Shown here: positions 26,718-35,089 of the stretch, in pieces
How positions within the stretch are numbered: position 1 is the stretch's first letter
Layout of the letters: the number at the start of each line of letters is the position of its first letter
Assembly: GCF_017994015.1 (NCBI RefSeq)
Contig: NZ_JAGOLP010000002.1
Location: 164,587 to 228,586, forward strand
Direction of reading: 5' to 3'
Length of the DNA: 64,000 nucleotides
DNA from: Ferrovibrio sp.
GTDB lineage: Bacteria > Pseudomonadota > Alphaproteobacteria > Ferrovibrionales > Ferrovibrionaceae
Notes under the pieces: generated by a model
The model's database searches: none
Told to the model about the DNA's origin: nothing
Seen by the model: the letters and a program-made list of their open reading frames with translations, nothing else
Position numbers and translations under genes: made by a program

Positions 26718-28106
26718 ATGAATGCGATCAACCGGATTGAAACCATGCCTGCTTTGTCTGCCCTGCCGGTGGCCGTGATCGGTGCCGGCCCGGTGGGGCT
26801 GGCGGCGGCGGCGCAGCTCTTGGCGCGTGGCCTGCCGGTGCGGGTCTATGAAGCCGCCGGCCAGGTTGCCGGCCATATCCGCGCCTGGGGCCATGTGCGG
26901 CTGTTTTCGCCCTGGTCGTATAACATCGATGACGCGGCCCGCGCCCTGCTGGCGCAAAGCGGCTGGCAGGCGCCGCCGCCAGCGCGCCATCCCACCGGCG
27001 CCGAACTGATTGCCGACTATGTGCAGCCGCTGGCCGAACTGCCACAGCTCAAGCCGCTGATCGAAACCGATGCGCGGGTGGTGGGCATCGCCCGGCAGGG
27101 GCATGACAAGATGAAAACCGCCGGGCGCGAGACGGCGCCGTTCCTGCTGCTGCTGCGCAATCAGGCTGGCGCCGAACGCCAGGTGCTGGCGCGCGCCGTG
27201 ATCGATTGCAGCGGCACCTGGAGCCAGCCCAATCCGCTGGGTGCCAGCGGCCTGCCGGTGCCGGGCGAGAGCGAAGCCGCCGCTGCCGGGCAACTGGCCT
27301 ATGGCATTCCCGATCTGCTGGGGGCGGAGCGCGCGCAGTATGCCGGCCGCAGCGTGTTGGTGGTGGGCGCCGGGCATTCCGCTGCCAATGTGCTGCTTGA
27401 TCTGGGCCGCCTGGCGCAAGCCACGCCTGAAACCACGATTATCTGGGCGGTGCGCGGCGCCAGCCTGGCACGGTTATTTGGCGGTGGCGCCAATGACCAG
27501 CTTGCGGCGCGTGGTGCGCTGGGCCGTGACCTGGAACGCCTGACCCAGGCCGGCAATCTTGATCTGCATCTCGGCACCGAGGTGGTGGCGTTGCGGCGGC
27601 AGGATGGCGCCATGCTGGTCAGCCTGCGGGATCGCGGCGGTGCCTTGACCGAGATTGTGGCAGACCGCATCATCATCGCCACCGGGCAGCGGCCGGATTT
27701 GGCGATGCTGCGCGAAATCCGGCTTGATCTTGATCCGGCCACCGAAAGCACCCGCATGCTGGCGCCGCTGATCGATCCCAATCTACATTCCTGCGGCACG
27801 GTGCGGCCGCATGGTCATCGTGAACTGGCACAGCCCGAGCCGGGCTTCTACATCGCCGGTATCAAAAGTTATGGCCGCGCCCCCACTTTCCTGCTCGCCA
27901 CCGGCTATGAACAGGTGCGCTCCATCGCCGCCGCGCTGGCCGGCGATATCGCCGCCGCTGATGATGTGCAGCTCAATCTGCCGGAAACCGGCGTGTGCAG
28001 CAGTAATCTGCCGCTAGAGGCAGCGGCGGAAACAAGCTGTTGTGGCACGGCCAAGCCGCGTATCCGGGTCAAGGCCACCAGCGGCACCGGCTCAAGCTGT
28101 GGCTGA
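26718..28106 (+). CDS. FAD/NAD(P)-binding flavoprotein with Cys-rich tail, ars cluster
   Basis: 462 residues. The N-terminal FAD-binding Rossmann motif is VAVIGAGPVGLAAAAQLLARG (about 15–35). A second dinucleotide motif, VLVVGAGHSAANVLLDLG, lies near 212, and the ATGQRPD loop near 320, as in flavin monooxygenases and related oxidoreductases. The last 45 residues hold cysteines in ETGVCSSN, ETSCCGTA and GSSCG, an unusual thiol-rich tail. It sits between two arsR genes with its own ArsR operator and AAGGAG. ArsO-like flavoproteins are known from ars clusters; whether this one acts on organo-arsenic, thiols or another metalloid is unknown. Confidence 0.75.
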   Translation: MNAINRIETMPALSALPVAVIGAGPVGLAAAAQLLARGLPVRVYEAAGQVAGHIRAWGHVRLFSPWSYNIDDAARALLAQSGWQAPPPARHPTGAELIADYVQPLAELPQLKPLIETDARVVGIARQGHDKMKTAGRETAPFLLLLRNQAGAERQVLARAVIDCSGTWSQPNPLGASGLPVPGESEAAAAGQLAYGIPDLLGAERAQYAGRSVLVVGAGHSAANVLLDLGRLAQATPETTIIWAVRGASLARLFGGGANDQLAARGALGRDLERLTQAGNLDLHLGTEVVALRRQDGAMLVSLRDRGGALTEIVADRIIIATGQRPDLAMLREIRLDLDPATESTRMLAPLIDPNLHSCGTVRPHGHRELAQPEPGFYIAGIKSYGRAPTFLLATGYEQVRSIAAALAGDIAAADDVQLNLPETGVCSSNLPLEAAAETSCCGTAKPRIRVKATSGTGSSCG

Positions 28107-29325
28107 GGCGGTGCTGGCGGCGGGTGGCGAAAAACAGACCCGGGTGGTGCTGGCGCTCGGCACCGCGCAAACCCTGGGCTGGGGTTCGACCTATTACCTG
28201 CCGGCCATCCTGGCGGCGCCGATGGCGGCGGAATTCGGCGTTTCCACCGCCTGGATTTATGGCGCGTTTTCGCTCGCCATGCTGCTCACCGCCTTTATCG
28301 GCCCCAGTGTCGGCGGCCATATCGACCGCTTCGGCGGGCGCAATGTGCTGGTGCTGTCCAGCCTGGTTTTTGCCGCCGGGCTGGCTTTGCTGGGTGCGGC
28401 AAGTAATCTGACGCTGTTTTTCCTGGCCTGGCTGCTGATCGGCGCCGGCATGGCGATCGGGCTGTATGAAGCCGCCTTCGCCACGCTGGCGGCGATTTAT
28501 GGCAGCAATGCCCGGCGTGCCATCACCGGGATCACGCTGCTGGCTGGCTTCGCCAGCACGATCTGCTGGCCGATCACGGCCTTTGTCGATGCCGAATGGG
28601 GTTGGCGCGCCACCTGCTTTGTCTGGGCCGGGGCGCATCTGCTGATCGGCCTGCCGCTCAACCGGCTGCTGATCCCGCGCCGGCTCGGCGCCCATATCGC
28701 CGCGCCCGCCGCCCAGCCAAGCCCGGCCAGTGCGGCCAATGTGCCGGCAGCGGATGAGAGCATCTTCAGCCGCGCCATGGTGCTGATGGCCTTTGCCTTC
28801 GCCGTCACCTGGATCACCTCCACGGCGATGGCGGCGCATCTGCCGGGTATCCTGGAAGCCGCCGGCGCGTCCAAGGCGGAAGCCATCGCCGCCGCCGCCC
28901 TGGTCGGCCCGGCCCAGGTGGCGGCACGTTTTCTGGAATACAGCGTGTTGCAGCGCTTTCATCCGCTGCTTTCGGCGCGGCTGGCTTCTATCACCCATCC
29001 GCTCGGCGTGGCCTTGCTGCTGCTGTTCGGCGGGCCGCTGGCCTATCTGTTCACCCTGCTGCATGGCGCCGGCAATGGCGTGATGACCATCGCCAAAGGC
29101 ACCCTGCCGCTGGCCTTGTTCGGGCCGCAGGGTTATGGCCGGCGCCAGGGCTGGCTGGTGGCCCCGGCGCGCTTCGGCCAGGCTGCCTCGCCGTTTGTGT
29201 TTGCCTTCCTGCTGGAACGCTTCGGCAGCCATGTGCTGCTGTTTTCCAGCGCCCTCTGCCTGGCCGGCTTTGTCGCCATGCTGTTGCTGCGCATGCCGCC
29301 GCCAGCGGATCCGGCGGCATCCTGA
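28099..29325 (+). CDS. MFS transporter in ars cluster (ArsK-like candidate)
   Basis: About 408 residues with 12 predicted membrane helices in two halves of the major facilitator type. GPSVGGHIDRFGGRNVLVLSS (near residue 70–90) is the loop 2–3 signature. The open frame extends further upstream but inside the flavoprotein gene; the GTG at 28099 gives an 8-base overlap and is a weakly supported start. Gene context, between the flavoprotein and arsR–arsC–acr3, suggests export of an arsenical or antimonial, as for ArsK in rhizobia, but the sequence alone cannot show the substrate. Confidence 0.75.
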   Translation: MAEAVLAAGGEKQTRVVLALGTAQTLGWGSTYYLPAILAAPMAAEFGVSTAWIYGAFSLAMLLTAFIGPSVGGHIDRFGGRNVLVLSSLVFAAGLALLGAASNLTLFFLAWLLIGAGMAIGLYEAAFATLAAIYGSNARRAITGITLLAGFASTICWPITAFVDAEWGWRATCFVWAGAHLLIGLPLNRLLIPRRLGAHIAAPAAQPSPASAANVPAADESIFSRAMVLMAFAFAVTWITSTAMAAHLPGILEAAGASKAEAIAAAALVGPAQVAARFLEYSVLQRFHPLLSARLASITHPLGVALLLLFGGPLAYLFTLLHGAGNGVMTIAKGTLPLALFGPQGYGRRQGWLVAPARFGQAASPFVFAFLLERFGSHVLLFSSALCLAGFVAMLLLRMPPPADPAAS

Positions 29326-29385
29326 GGTGGCGTGTCACAAAACAATAACGTGACGTCGGGCCATCATTTCTATAATCCTCGAAAT

Positions 29386-29751
29386 ATGGAAATGATCAAC
29401 GACGATACGGCCTTGGCCGCCTTCGCCGCCCTGGCGCAGGAAACCCGGCTGGCGATCTACCGCCTGCTGGTGGGCCATGGCACAGCCGGGCTTGCCGCCG
29501 GCGAGATTGCCGCCGGGCTTGGTGTGCCGGCCACCACGTTGTCGTTCCATCTGGCGCATCTGCGCCAGGCCGGGCTGATCCGGCAACGCCGCGACAGCCG
29601 CTCGCTGATCTACAGCATCGATATCGACCGCATGAATGCCGTGATCGGCTTTCTCAACAACCATTGCTGTGGCGGCCAGCCCGAACTCTGCCGCCCGATG
29701 ACCAAGGAAAAAACCGATGAGCCAGCCCAGCGCCGCCGAAAAGTCGTTTAA
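29386..29751 (+). CDS. arsR: ArsR-family arsenic regulator (second copy)
   Basis: 121 residues. Winged helix-turn-helix: FAALAQETRLAIYRLLV, GEIAAGLGVPATTLSFHLAHLRQAGLIRQRRDSRSLIYS. The C-terminal NNHCCGGQPELC is the As(III)-binding Cys cluster typical of alphaproteobacterial arsenic repressors. ATG 29386 is chosen; an upstream GTG at 29332 would add 18 unlike-family residues. The 3′ end overlaps arsC by 35 bases, so the two are coupled. A short repeat ATTTC-N10-GAAAT at 29366–29385, containing TATAAT, sits right before the start and may be its operator/promoter; if so the message would be nearly leaderless. Confidence 0.88.
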   Translation: MEMINDDTALAAFAALAQETRLAIYRLLVGHGTAGLAAGEIAAGLGVPATTLSFHLAHLRQAGLIRQRRDSRSLIYSIDIDRMNAVIGFLNNHCCGGQPELCRPMTKEKTDEPAQRRRKVV

Positions 29752-30226
29752 TGTATTGTTCCTGTGCACCGGCAATTCGGCGCGCAGCATCCTGGCCGAA
29801 GCGATCATGAACGATCTCGGCGCCGGCCGTTTCCATGCCTACAGCGCCGGCAGCATGCCGAAGGGCGAACCGCATCCGATGGCCATCGACCTGATCCGCA
29901 AAAGCGGCCTGCCGGTGGCCGGCCTGCGTTCCAAATCCTGGGATGAATTTGCCGCTGCCGATGCGCCGAAAATGGATTTTGTCTTCACCGTCTGCGACAA
30001 CGCCGCCAATGAAGTCTGCCCGATCTGGCCCGGCCAGCCGATGACGGCGCATTGGGGCCTGCCCGATCCGGCGGCGGTGGAAGGCGATGAAGTGGCGCAG
30101 CGCCTGGCCTTTGCCGAAACCTTCCGCCTGCTCAGCAACCGCATCCGCATCTTCGCCAGCCTGCCGCTGCGCAGCCTGGACGAACTGAGCCTGCAAAACC
30201 GCCTGAACGAGATCGGCCGTGAATAA
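29717..30226 (+). CDS. arsC: Arsenate reductase, low-MW phosphatase type
   Basis: 169 residues. The phosphate-binding loop CTGNSARS holds the nucleophilic Cys17 and Arg23. Two further cysteines, in FTVCDNAANEVCP (about residues 93 and 100), can form the disulfide relay that thioredoxin resolves, and LPDPAA gives the general-acid Asp. It reduces arsenate to arsenite, which the ACR3 pump encoded next expels. Overlaps arsR by 35 bases and acr3 by 8 bases, so the three are one transcription unit. Confidence 0.92.
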   Translation: MSQPSAAEKSFNVLFLCTGNSARSILAEAIMNDLGAGRFHAYSAGSMPKGEPHPMAIDLIRKSGLPVAGLRSKSWDEFAAADAPKMDFVFTVCDNAANEVCPIWPGQPMTAHWGLPDPAAVEGDEVAQRLAFAETFRLLSNRIRIFASLPLRSLDELSLQNRLNEIGRE

Positions 30227-31247
30227 TTTTGAGCGCTATCTCACGCTCTGGGTGGCGCTGTGCATTGTGGTTGGCATCGCGCTGGGCCATTGGCTGCCCG
30301 GGCTGTTCCAGGTCATCGCCGCCGCCGAAATCGCCCAGGTCAACTTGCCGGTGGCCGCCCTGATCTGGCTGATGATCGTGCCGATGCTGCTGAAGATCGA
30401 TTTTGCCGCTTTGGGCCAGGTCGGCCAGCATTGGCGTGGCATCGGGGTCACGCTGTTCATCAACTGGGCGGTGAAGCCGTTTTCCATGGCCCTGCTGGGC
30501 TGGCTGTTTATCGGCTGGCTGCTGCGGCCCTATCTGCCGCAGGATCAAATCCAGTCCTACATTGCCGGCCTGATCCTGCTGGCAGCGGCGCCCTGCACTG
30601 CGATGGTGTTTGTGTGGAGCAACCTAGTGCGCGGCGAGCCACATTTCACTCTCAGCCAGGTGGCGCTGAACGATGCCATCATGGTGGTGGCCTTCGCGCC
30701 GCTGGTTGGCCTGCTACTCGGCATTTCCGCCATCACCGTGCCGTGGGATACGCTGCTTTTGTCGGTGGGCCTCTACATCCTGGTGCCGGTGCTGCTGGCG
30801 CAACTCTGGCGCCGCCGCCTATTGCGCCAGGGTGAAGCCGCTTTGCAGCTTGTGCAGGCGCGGCTTGGTCCGGTTTCGCTGCTGGCCTTGCTGGCCACCC
30901 TGGTGCTGCTGTTTGCCTTCCAGGGCGGCCAGATCGTGGCGCATCCGCTGGTGATTGCGCTGCTGGCGGTGCCGATCCTGATTCAGGTGTATTTTAACGC
31001 CGGCCTGGCTTATTGGCTCAACCGCCGTTTCGGCGTGGCGCATTGTGTCGCCGGCCCCTCTGCTTTGATCGGCGCCAGCAATTTCTTTGAGCTTGCCGTG
31101 GCGGCTGCTATCAGCCTGTTCGGCCTGCAATCCGGCGCGGCGCTCGCCACCGTGGTGGGGGTGCTGATCGAAGTGCCGGTGATGCTGAGCGTGGTCTATA
31201 TCGTCAATGCCAGCCGGGGCTGGTACGAAAACCATACACAGGTATAG
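30219..31247 (+). CDS. acr3: ACR3-family arsenite efflux permease
   Basis: 342 residues, ten predicted membrane helices. The conserved membrane Cys of ACR3 pumps is in AAAPCTAMVFVW (near 127) and the conserved Glu in GASNFFELAVAAAI (near 291). It exports arsenite by proton antiport across the inner membrane. It is the last gene of the ars cluster, with a start inside the arsC end. Confidence 0.92.
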   Translation: MNNFERYLTLWVALCIVVGIALGHWLPGLFQVIAAAEIAQVNLPVAALIWLMIVPMLLKIDFAALGQVGQHWRGIGVTLFINWAVKPFSMALLGWLFIGWLLRPYLPQDQIQSYIAGLILLAAAPCTAMVFVWSNLVRGEPHFTLSQVALNDAIMVVAFAPLVGLLLGISAITVPWDTLLLSVGLYILVPVLLAQLWRRRLLRQGEAALQLVQARLGPVSLLALLATLVLLFAFQGGQIVAHPLVIALLAVPILIQVYFNAGLAYWLNRRFGVAHCVAGPSALIGASNFFELAVAAAISLFGLQSGAALATVVGVLIEVPVMLSVVYIVNASRGWYENHTQV

Positions 31248-31334
31248 GCGACAGCCTGTCGCAGCCATGGCACGCTGCCCGGCATGCAGATGCTCGCCTT
31301 GTCAACCCAGAATACACCTACTAGGCTCAATGGC

Positions 31335-31943
31335 ATGAGCGATGCCGGCCTGGTGCATATCATTGACGACGACGCTTCATTGCGCGCCGCGCTCGATAGC
31401 CTGTTCCGATCGGTGGGGCGGGAAACCCGGCAATATGCCTCGGTGGCGGAATTCCTCGCCGCCAAGCTGCCGGATGTGCCCGGCTGCCTGATCCTGGATG
31501 TGCGCCTGCCGGGCCTGAGCGGGCTGGATTTCCAGGCGCAATTTGCCGAACTGGGTATCCGCCTGCCGGCGGTGCTGATGACCGGCCATGGCGATATTCC
31601 GATGACGGTGCGGGCGATGAAGGCCGGCGCGGTGGATTTCCTGACCAAGCCGTTCCGCGACCAGGACATGCTGGATGCGGTCAGCACCGCCATCGGGCGC
31701 GATCAGGCGCGGCGCCAGCAGGAAGCCGGCAATGACCGGCTCAAGGCGCTGTATGCCACGCTGACCACACGCGAGAAGCAGGTGATGGCGCTGGTCTGCG
31801 CCGGCAAGATGAACAAGCAGGTGGCCGGCGATCTCGGCCTCAGCGAGATCACAGTGAAAATCCATCGTGGCACCCTGATGCGCAAGATGGGTGCCCGCAC
31901 CCTGGCCGATCTGGTGCGGTTGGCCGAGGCCCTGGCGATGTAG
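31335..31943 (+). CDS. FixJ/NarL-type response regulator
   Basis: 202 residues. Receiver domain with acidic pocket DDD at 11–13, phospho-acceptor Asp55 in LILDVRLPGLSG, Thr in MTGHGDIPM and Lys in LTKPFRDQ. A LuxR-type helix-turn-helix follows (TTREKQVMALVCAG, KQVAGDLGLSEITVKIHR). This is the FixJ/TodT subfamily layout. The start at 31335 gives the usual short N-terminus; an upstream ATG at 31290 or 31284 would add residues unlike the family. It is followed by a receiver-only protein and a histidine kinase on the same strand, forming one signalling set. Confidence 0.88.
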   Translation: MSDAGLVHIIDDDASLRAALDSLFRSVGRETRQYASVAEFLAAKLPDVPGCLILDVRLPGLSGLDFQAQFAELGIRLPAVLMTGHGDIPMTVRAMKAGAVDFLTKPFRDQDMLDAVSTAIGRDQARRQQEAGNDRLKALYATLTTREKQVMALVCAGKMNKQVAGDLGLSEITVKIHRGTLMRKMGARTLADLVRLAEALAM

Positions 31944-32087
31944 GGCATGAAGACCTGCGGCAAGCTGCCGCTGGGCAATCATATCTCCGTATAATGTCAC
32001 TGGTTGGCGGCGCGGCCCATATAGAGGGTCAGGAGCGCCCGTCCAGGTTCTGGTCTGGGCGCCAGACAAGGAATGCGTGTGTCGATC

Positions 32088-32447
32088 ATGTCACTGATTG
32101 CCATTATTGATGACGACGAATCCCTGCGCCAGGCGCTGGAAGGTTTTGTGCGTTCGCTGGGCCATCGCGCCGCCGGCTTTGCCAGCGCCGAAGCCTTCCT
32201 GGCGGCTGGCGACATTGCCGGCTATGACTGCCTGATCAGCGATATCCAGATGCCCGGCCTCAGCGGCATCGAATTGAAGCATTTGCTGACAGAGCGGCAT
32301 TACCGGCTGCCGGCGATCCTGATCACGGCGCGCAGCGATCCCGGCCTGGCGGAAAAGGCCCAGGCCAGCGGCGCGCTTTGCCTGCTGAAAAAGCCGTTCG
32401 AGGCGGATATGCTGATTGCCTGTATCGACCGCGCCCTGGCCAACTGA
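32088..32447 (+). CDS. Single-domain response regulator
   Basis: 119 residues, receiver domain only. Acidic residues DDDE near 8–11, phospho-acceptor Asp52 in LISDIQMPGLSG, Thr in ITARSD and Lys in LKKPFEAD. No output domain follows. Encoded between a FixJ-type regulator and a hybrid-less histidine kinase, it may act as a phosphate sink or connector for that kinase. An ATG at 32073 is an alternative start. Confidence 0.85.
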   Translation: MSLIAIIDDDESLRQALEGFVRSLGHRAAGFASAEAFLAAGDIAGYDCLISDIQMPGLSGIELKHLLTERHYRLPAILITARSDPGLAEKAQASGALCLLKKPFEADMLIACIDRALAN

Positions 32448-32474
32448 CCCGGCCATAACCCTGCCGGACCTGTC

Positions 32475-33725
32475 ATGACCCAAGACGCCGCCCCTGCCAT
32501 GCCCCAACCGGACAATACGGCAGAAGCCCTGCGGATCAGCGAATACCGCTACCGCAACCTGTTTCAGGCCATGGCGGCATCCTTCTGGGAACTGGATTTT
32601 GCCCCGGTGGGCACCATGCTGCGCGATCTGCGCCAGGCCGGCATCACCGATCTGCGGCAGCATTTCGCTGCCCAGCCGGGCCTGATCCGCGCCATGATGC
32701 AGGCCACCAGGGTGATCGATGTGAACGATCAGACCGTGGCGTTGTTCGGCCAAGGCGCCAAGGCGCCGCTGCTCGATCATGTTGGCCTGTTCTGGCCCGA
32801 AGCGAGCGAAATGGTCTATGCCGAAAGTGTGCTGGCAGCGGTATCGCGCAAAGCCAGCTATGCCGCCGAAACCCGGCTGCGCCGACTGGATGGCAGCGAA
32901 TTTGATGCCCTGTTCACCGCCTGCTTCCCGCCGGATTCATTAGCCAAGGGCATCCTGCTGGTGGGGGTGATCGATATCTCGGCGCGCAAGCAGGCACAGG
33001 CGGCTTTGCACCGCCTGCAGGCCGATATGGCGCATGCGGCGCGTATCTCCATGCTGGGTGAATTGACCGCCTCGCTGGCGCATGAGGTGAACCAGCCGCT
33101 GGCGGCCATCGCCACCAATGGCGAGGCCGGCTTGCGCTGGCTGGCGCGCGACGTGCCGGATATCGACGAAGTGCGGCAACTGACCCGCCGCATGGTGGCC
33201 GATGCGCGCCGCGCCGCCGATATCATTGCCCGCATCCGCGGCATGGCAACCCGGCAGCAGACCGAGAAGGCGTCGCTGGCGCTGGCCGAGGTGGTGCAGG
33301 AAACCGCCTTGTTCCTGCGCCATGAATTGCAGGCCCAGGGCGTGCGGCTCAATCTTGATCTGGCACCCGATCTGCCGGCTTTGCTGGGCGACCGCACCCA
33401 GTTGCAGCAGGTGGTGGTGAATCTGGCGCTCAACGCGATCCAGGCGATGCAGCAGCAAGCCGGTGCGCTGCGCGTCATCAATATCAGCCTGCGCCAGCCG
33501 CGGGCCGGCGAAGTGCAGCTCGGCATCGAGGATAGTGGCCCGGGCATTGCCGCAGCGCAGCGCGAGCAGTTGTTTGAAAGTTTCTACAGCACCAAGCCGG
33601 GCGGCATGGGCATGGGGCTGCCGATCTGCCGCTCCATTGTTGAGGCGCATGGCGGCCATATCCATGCCGCCGCCGCCGAAAAGCTGGGCGGCGCCCGCTT
33701 TGTCGTCACGTTGCCGCTGGCTTGA
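32475..33725 (+). CDS. PAS-sensor histidine kinase
   Basis: 416 residues, no membrane helix, so cytoplasmic. Residues 17–175 form a PAS-like sensor region (YRNLFQAMAASFWELDF, RVIDVNDQTVALFG, ending LVGVIDISARKQAQ). The kinase core has the phospho-acceptor His in SLAHEVNQPLAAIATNGEAG (near 203), N box VNLALNAIQAMQQ, G1 DSGPGI and G2 GGMGMGLPICRSIVEAHGG. It is the expected phosphodonor of the two regulators upstream. The HEVNQPLAA pattern is that of FixL/TodS-like kinases. The signal sensed is unknown. Confidence 0.88.
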   Translation: MTQDAAPAMPQPDNTAEALRISEYRYRNLFQAMAASFWELDFAPVGTMLRDLRQAGITDLRQHFAAQPGLIRAMMQATRVIDVNDQTVALFGQGAKAPLLDHVGLFWPEASEMVYAESVLAAVSRKASYAAETRLRRLDGSEFDALFTACFPPDSLAKGILLVGVIDISARKQAQAALHRLQADMAHAARISMLGELTASLAHEVNQPLAAIATNGEAGLRWLARDVPDIDEVRQLTRRMVADARRAADIIARIRGMATRQQTEKASLALAEVVQETALFLRHELQAQGVRLNLDLAPDLPALLGDRTQLQQVVVNLALNAIQAMQQQAGALRVINISLRQPRAGEVQLGIEDSGPGIAAAQREQLFESFYSTKPGGMGMGLPICRSIVEAHGGHIHAAAAEKLGGARFVVTLPLA

Positions 33726-33857
33726 AACAATCGGGCTGTGAGCTTTCGCTTATTGGCGGCGCTGTTAGCAAAAGCTAATTTTGCCATGACGACGCCAGAA
33801 GGCAGGATGGCGCCACAACCTCAGGCCGTCGCCCTGCCGTATCCGGGAGTGTTTCTT

Positions 33858-34352
33858 ATGACTGATCCGATCCAGAAATCCGACGCCTTGAATCTGGCGC
33901 ATGAATTTCTCACCCTCACCGTGGCCGGCCAGGATTATGCCATCGACATTCTGAGTGTGCGCGAAATTCGCGGCTGGGTGCCGGAAACGCCGCTGCCGAA
34001 TTGCCCGGCTTCGGTGCGCGGTGTGATCAACCTGCGCGGCCTGGTGGTGCCGATCTATGATCTGCGTGCCCGCCTCGGCGCTGCACCGCACAATCCCAGC
34101 GCCACCAATGTGGTGATCGTGGTGGAAGCCACCAATGCGCAATATGGCCTGCTGGCCGATGCGGTGTCGGATATTGTCTCGGCCGATGGCGTTGATCTGC
34201 AACCGGTGCCGGCCACCGGCATTGCCGCCGAGAATAATTTCATCACCGCCCTGCTGACCCGCGCCGACCGTATGATCTCGGTGCTTGATCTTGATCTGCT
34301 GGTGGCCACCCGGCGTGATCCGGCTGCCAGTCAAGCGCTGATTGCAGCCTGA
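33858..34352 (+). CDS. cheW: Chemotaxis coupling protein CheW
   Basis: 164 residues. CheW SH3-like fold: FLTLTVAGQDYAIDILSVREIRGW, then NCPASVRGVINLRGLVVPIYDLRARLG (about 48–74), the diagnostic CheW signature, and YGLLADAVSDIVS. It links chemoreceptors to CheA. ATG 33858 is chosen over upstream starts because GGGAG lies 8 bases before it and the protein then begins near the fold. No cheA is in the window; the chemoreceptor two genes downstream is a likely partner. Confidence 0.88.
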   Translation: MTDPIQKSDALNLAHEFLTLTVAGQDYAIDILSVREIRGWVPETPLPNCPASVRGVINLRGLVVPIYDLRARLGAAPHNPSATNVVIVVEATNAQYGLLADAVSDIVSADGVDLQPVPATGIAAENNFITALLTRADRMISVLDLDLLVATRRDPAASQALIAA

Positions 34353-34440
34353 TATATATTTTTAACCGCAAGCTTTGCCAGCACCGGCAAGTTTGCATTC
34401 TTGACCTGACATGGCTGCCGAGGCGAAACTGCCGCGCGGC

Positions 34441-34454
34441 TTGATTTTGATCAA
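34441..34454. promoter_or_regulatory. Perfect FNR/FixK-type box
   Basis: TTGATTTTGATCAA matches the FNR/Anr/FixK consensus TTGAT-N4-ATCAA at every defined position. It lies 71 bases upstream of the PAS-protein start in the 172-bp gap after cheW. This places the PAS protein and chemoreceptor under likely oxygen control. Confidence 0.75.
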
Positions 34455-34524
34455 GCCGCCATCGCCGCATAATAAATAAGCTGCTGCTTACTTATCGCGG
34501 GATGCCTTGTTGCAGGAGAGCAGG

Positions 34525-35055
34525 ATGCAAAGGCCTACACCAGTTGATCGCGAACGCCATTTTGGCGAGGACGAGATCATTGTCAGCAAGACCGATCCGG
34601 CCGGCAAGATCACCTATGCCAATGATGTGTTCTGCAAGATCGGCGCCTTCACAGTGGAAGAACTGATCGGCAAGCCGCATTCGATCCTGCGCCATCCTGA
34701 TATGCCGCGCGCGGTGTTCCGGCTGCTATGGGAGCGGATCAAGGCCGGCGAGGAAATCTTCGCCTATGTGAAGAACCTGGCCAAGACCGGCGAATATTAC
34801 TGGGTGTTTGCCCATGTCACGCCCAGCTTCGGGCCGGGCCGGCAGATCACCGGCTATCATTCCAATCGCCGCGCGCCGCATCGCAGCGCCCTGGCGCAGA
34901 TCGAGCCGATCTATCGCGCCCTGCTGCAAGAGGAAGCGCGCCATGCTGATCGCAAGGCGGCGGTGGATGCCGGCTATGCCATGCTGATGCAGCATCTCGC
35001 CAAGGCCGGCGTCTCGTATGATGAATTTGTTTTCAGCATCACGCCGGAAAATTGA
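34525..35055 (+). CDS. Stand-alone PAS-domain protein, Aer-like sensor
   Basis: 176 residues. An Aer-type PAS domain occupies residues 15–115: EDEIIVSKTDPAGKITYAND, FTVEELIGKPHSILRHPDMP, then FAYVKNLAKTGEYYWVFAHVTP, closely like the FAD-binding PAS of the Aer aerotaxis receptor, including the NxxxTGEYYWV stretch. There is no membrane helix or signalling domain. A soluble chemoreceptor gene follows 34 bases later, so the two probably work as a split aerotaxis sensor. Start ATG 34525 follows AGGAG; an upstream TTG is not favoured. Confidence 0.85.
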   Translation: MQRPTPVDRERHFGEDEIIVSKTDPAGKITYANDVFCKIGAFTVEELIGKPHSILRHPDMPRAVFRLLWERIKAGEEIFAYVKNLAKTGEYYWVFAHVTPSFGPGRQITGYHSNRRAPHRSALAQIEPIYRALLQEEARHADRKAAVDAGYAMLMQHLAKAGVSYDEFVFSITPEN

Positions 35056-35089
35056 GCGCGGCGACTAGTATGATCCTGTGGGGGTGGTG

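Noticed and set aside
29332..29385. GTG start for the second arsR at 29332
   Set aside because: The extra 18 residues do not resemble ArsR proteins and cover a likely operator/promoter.
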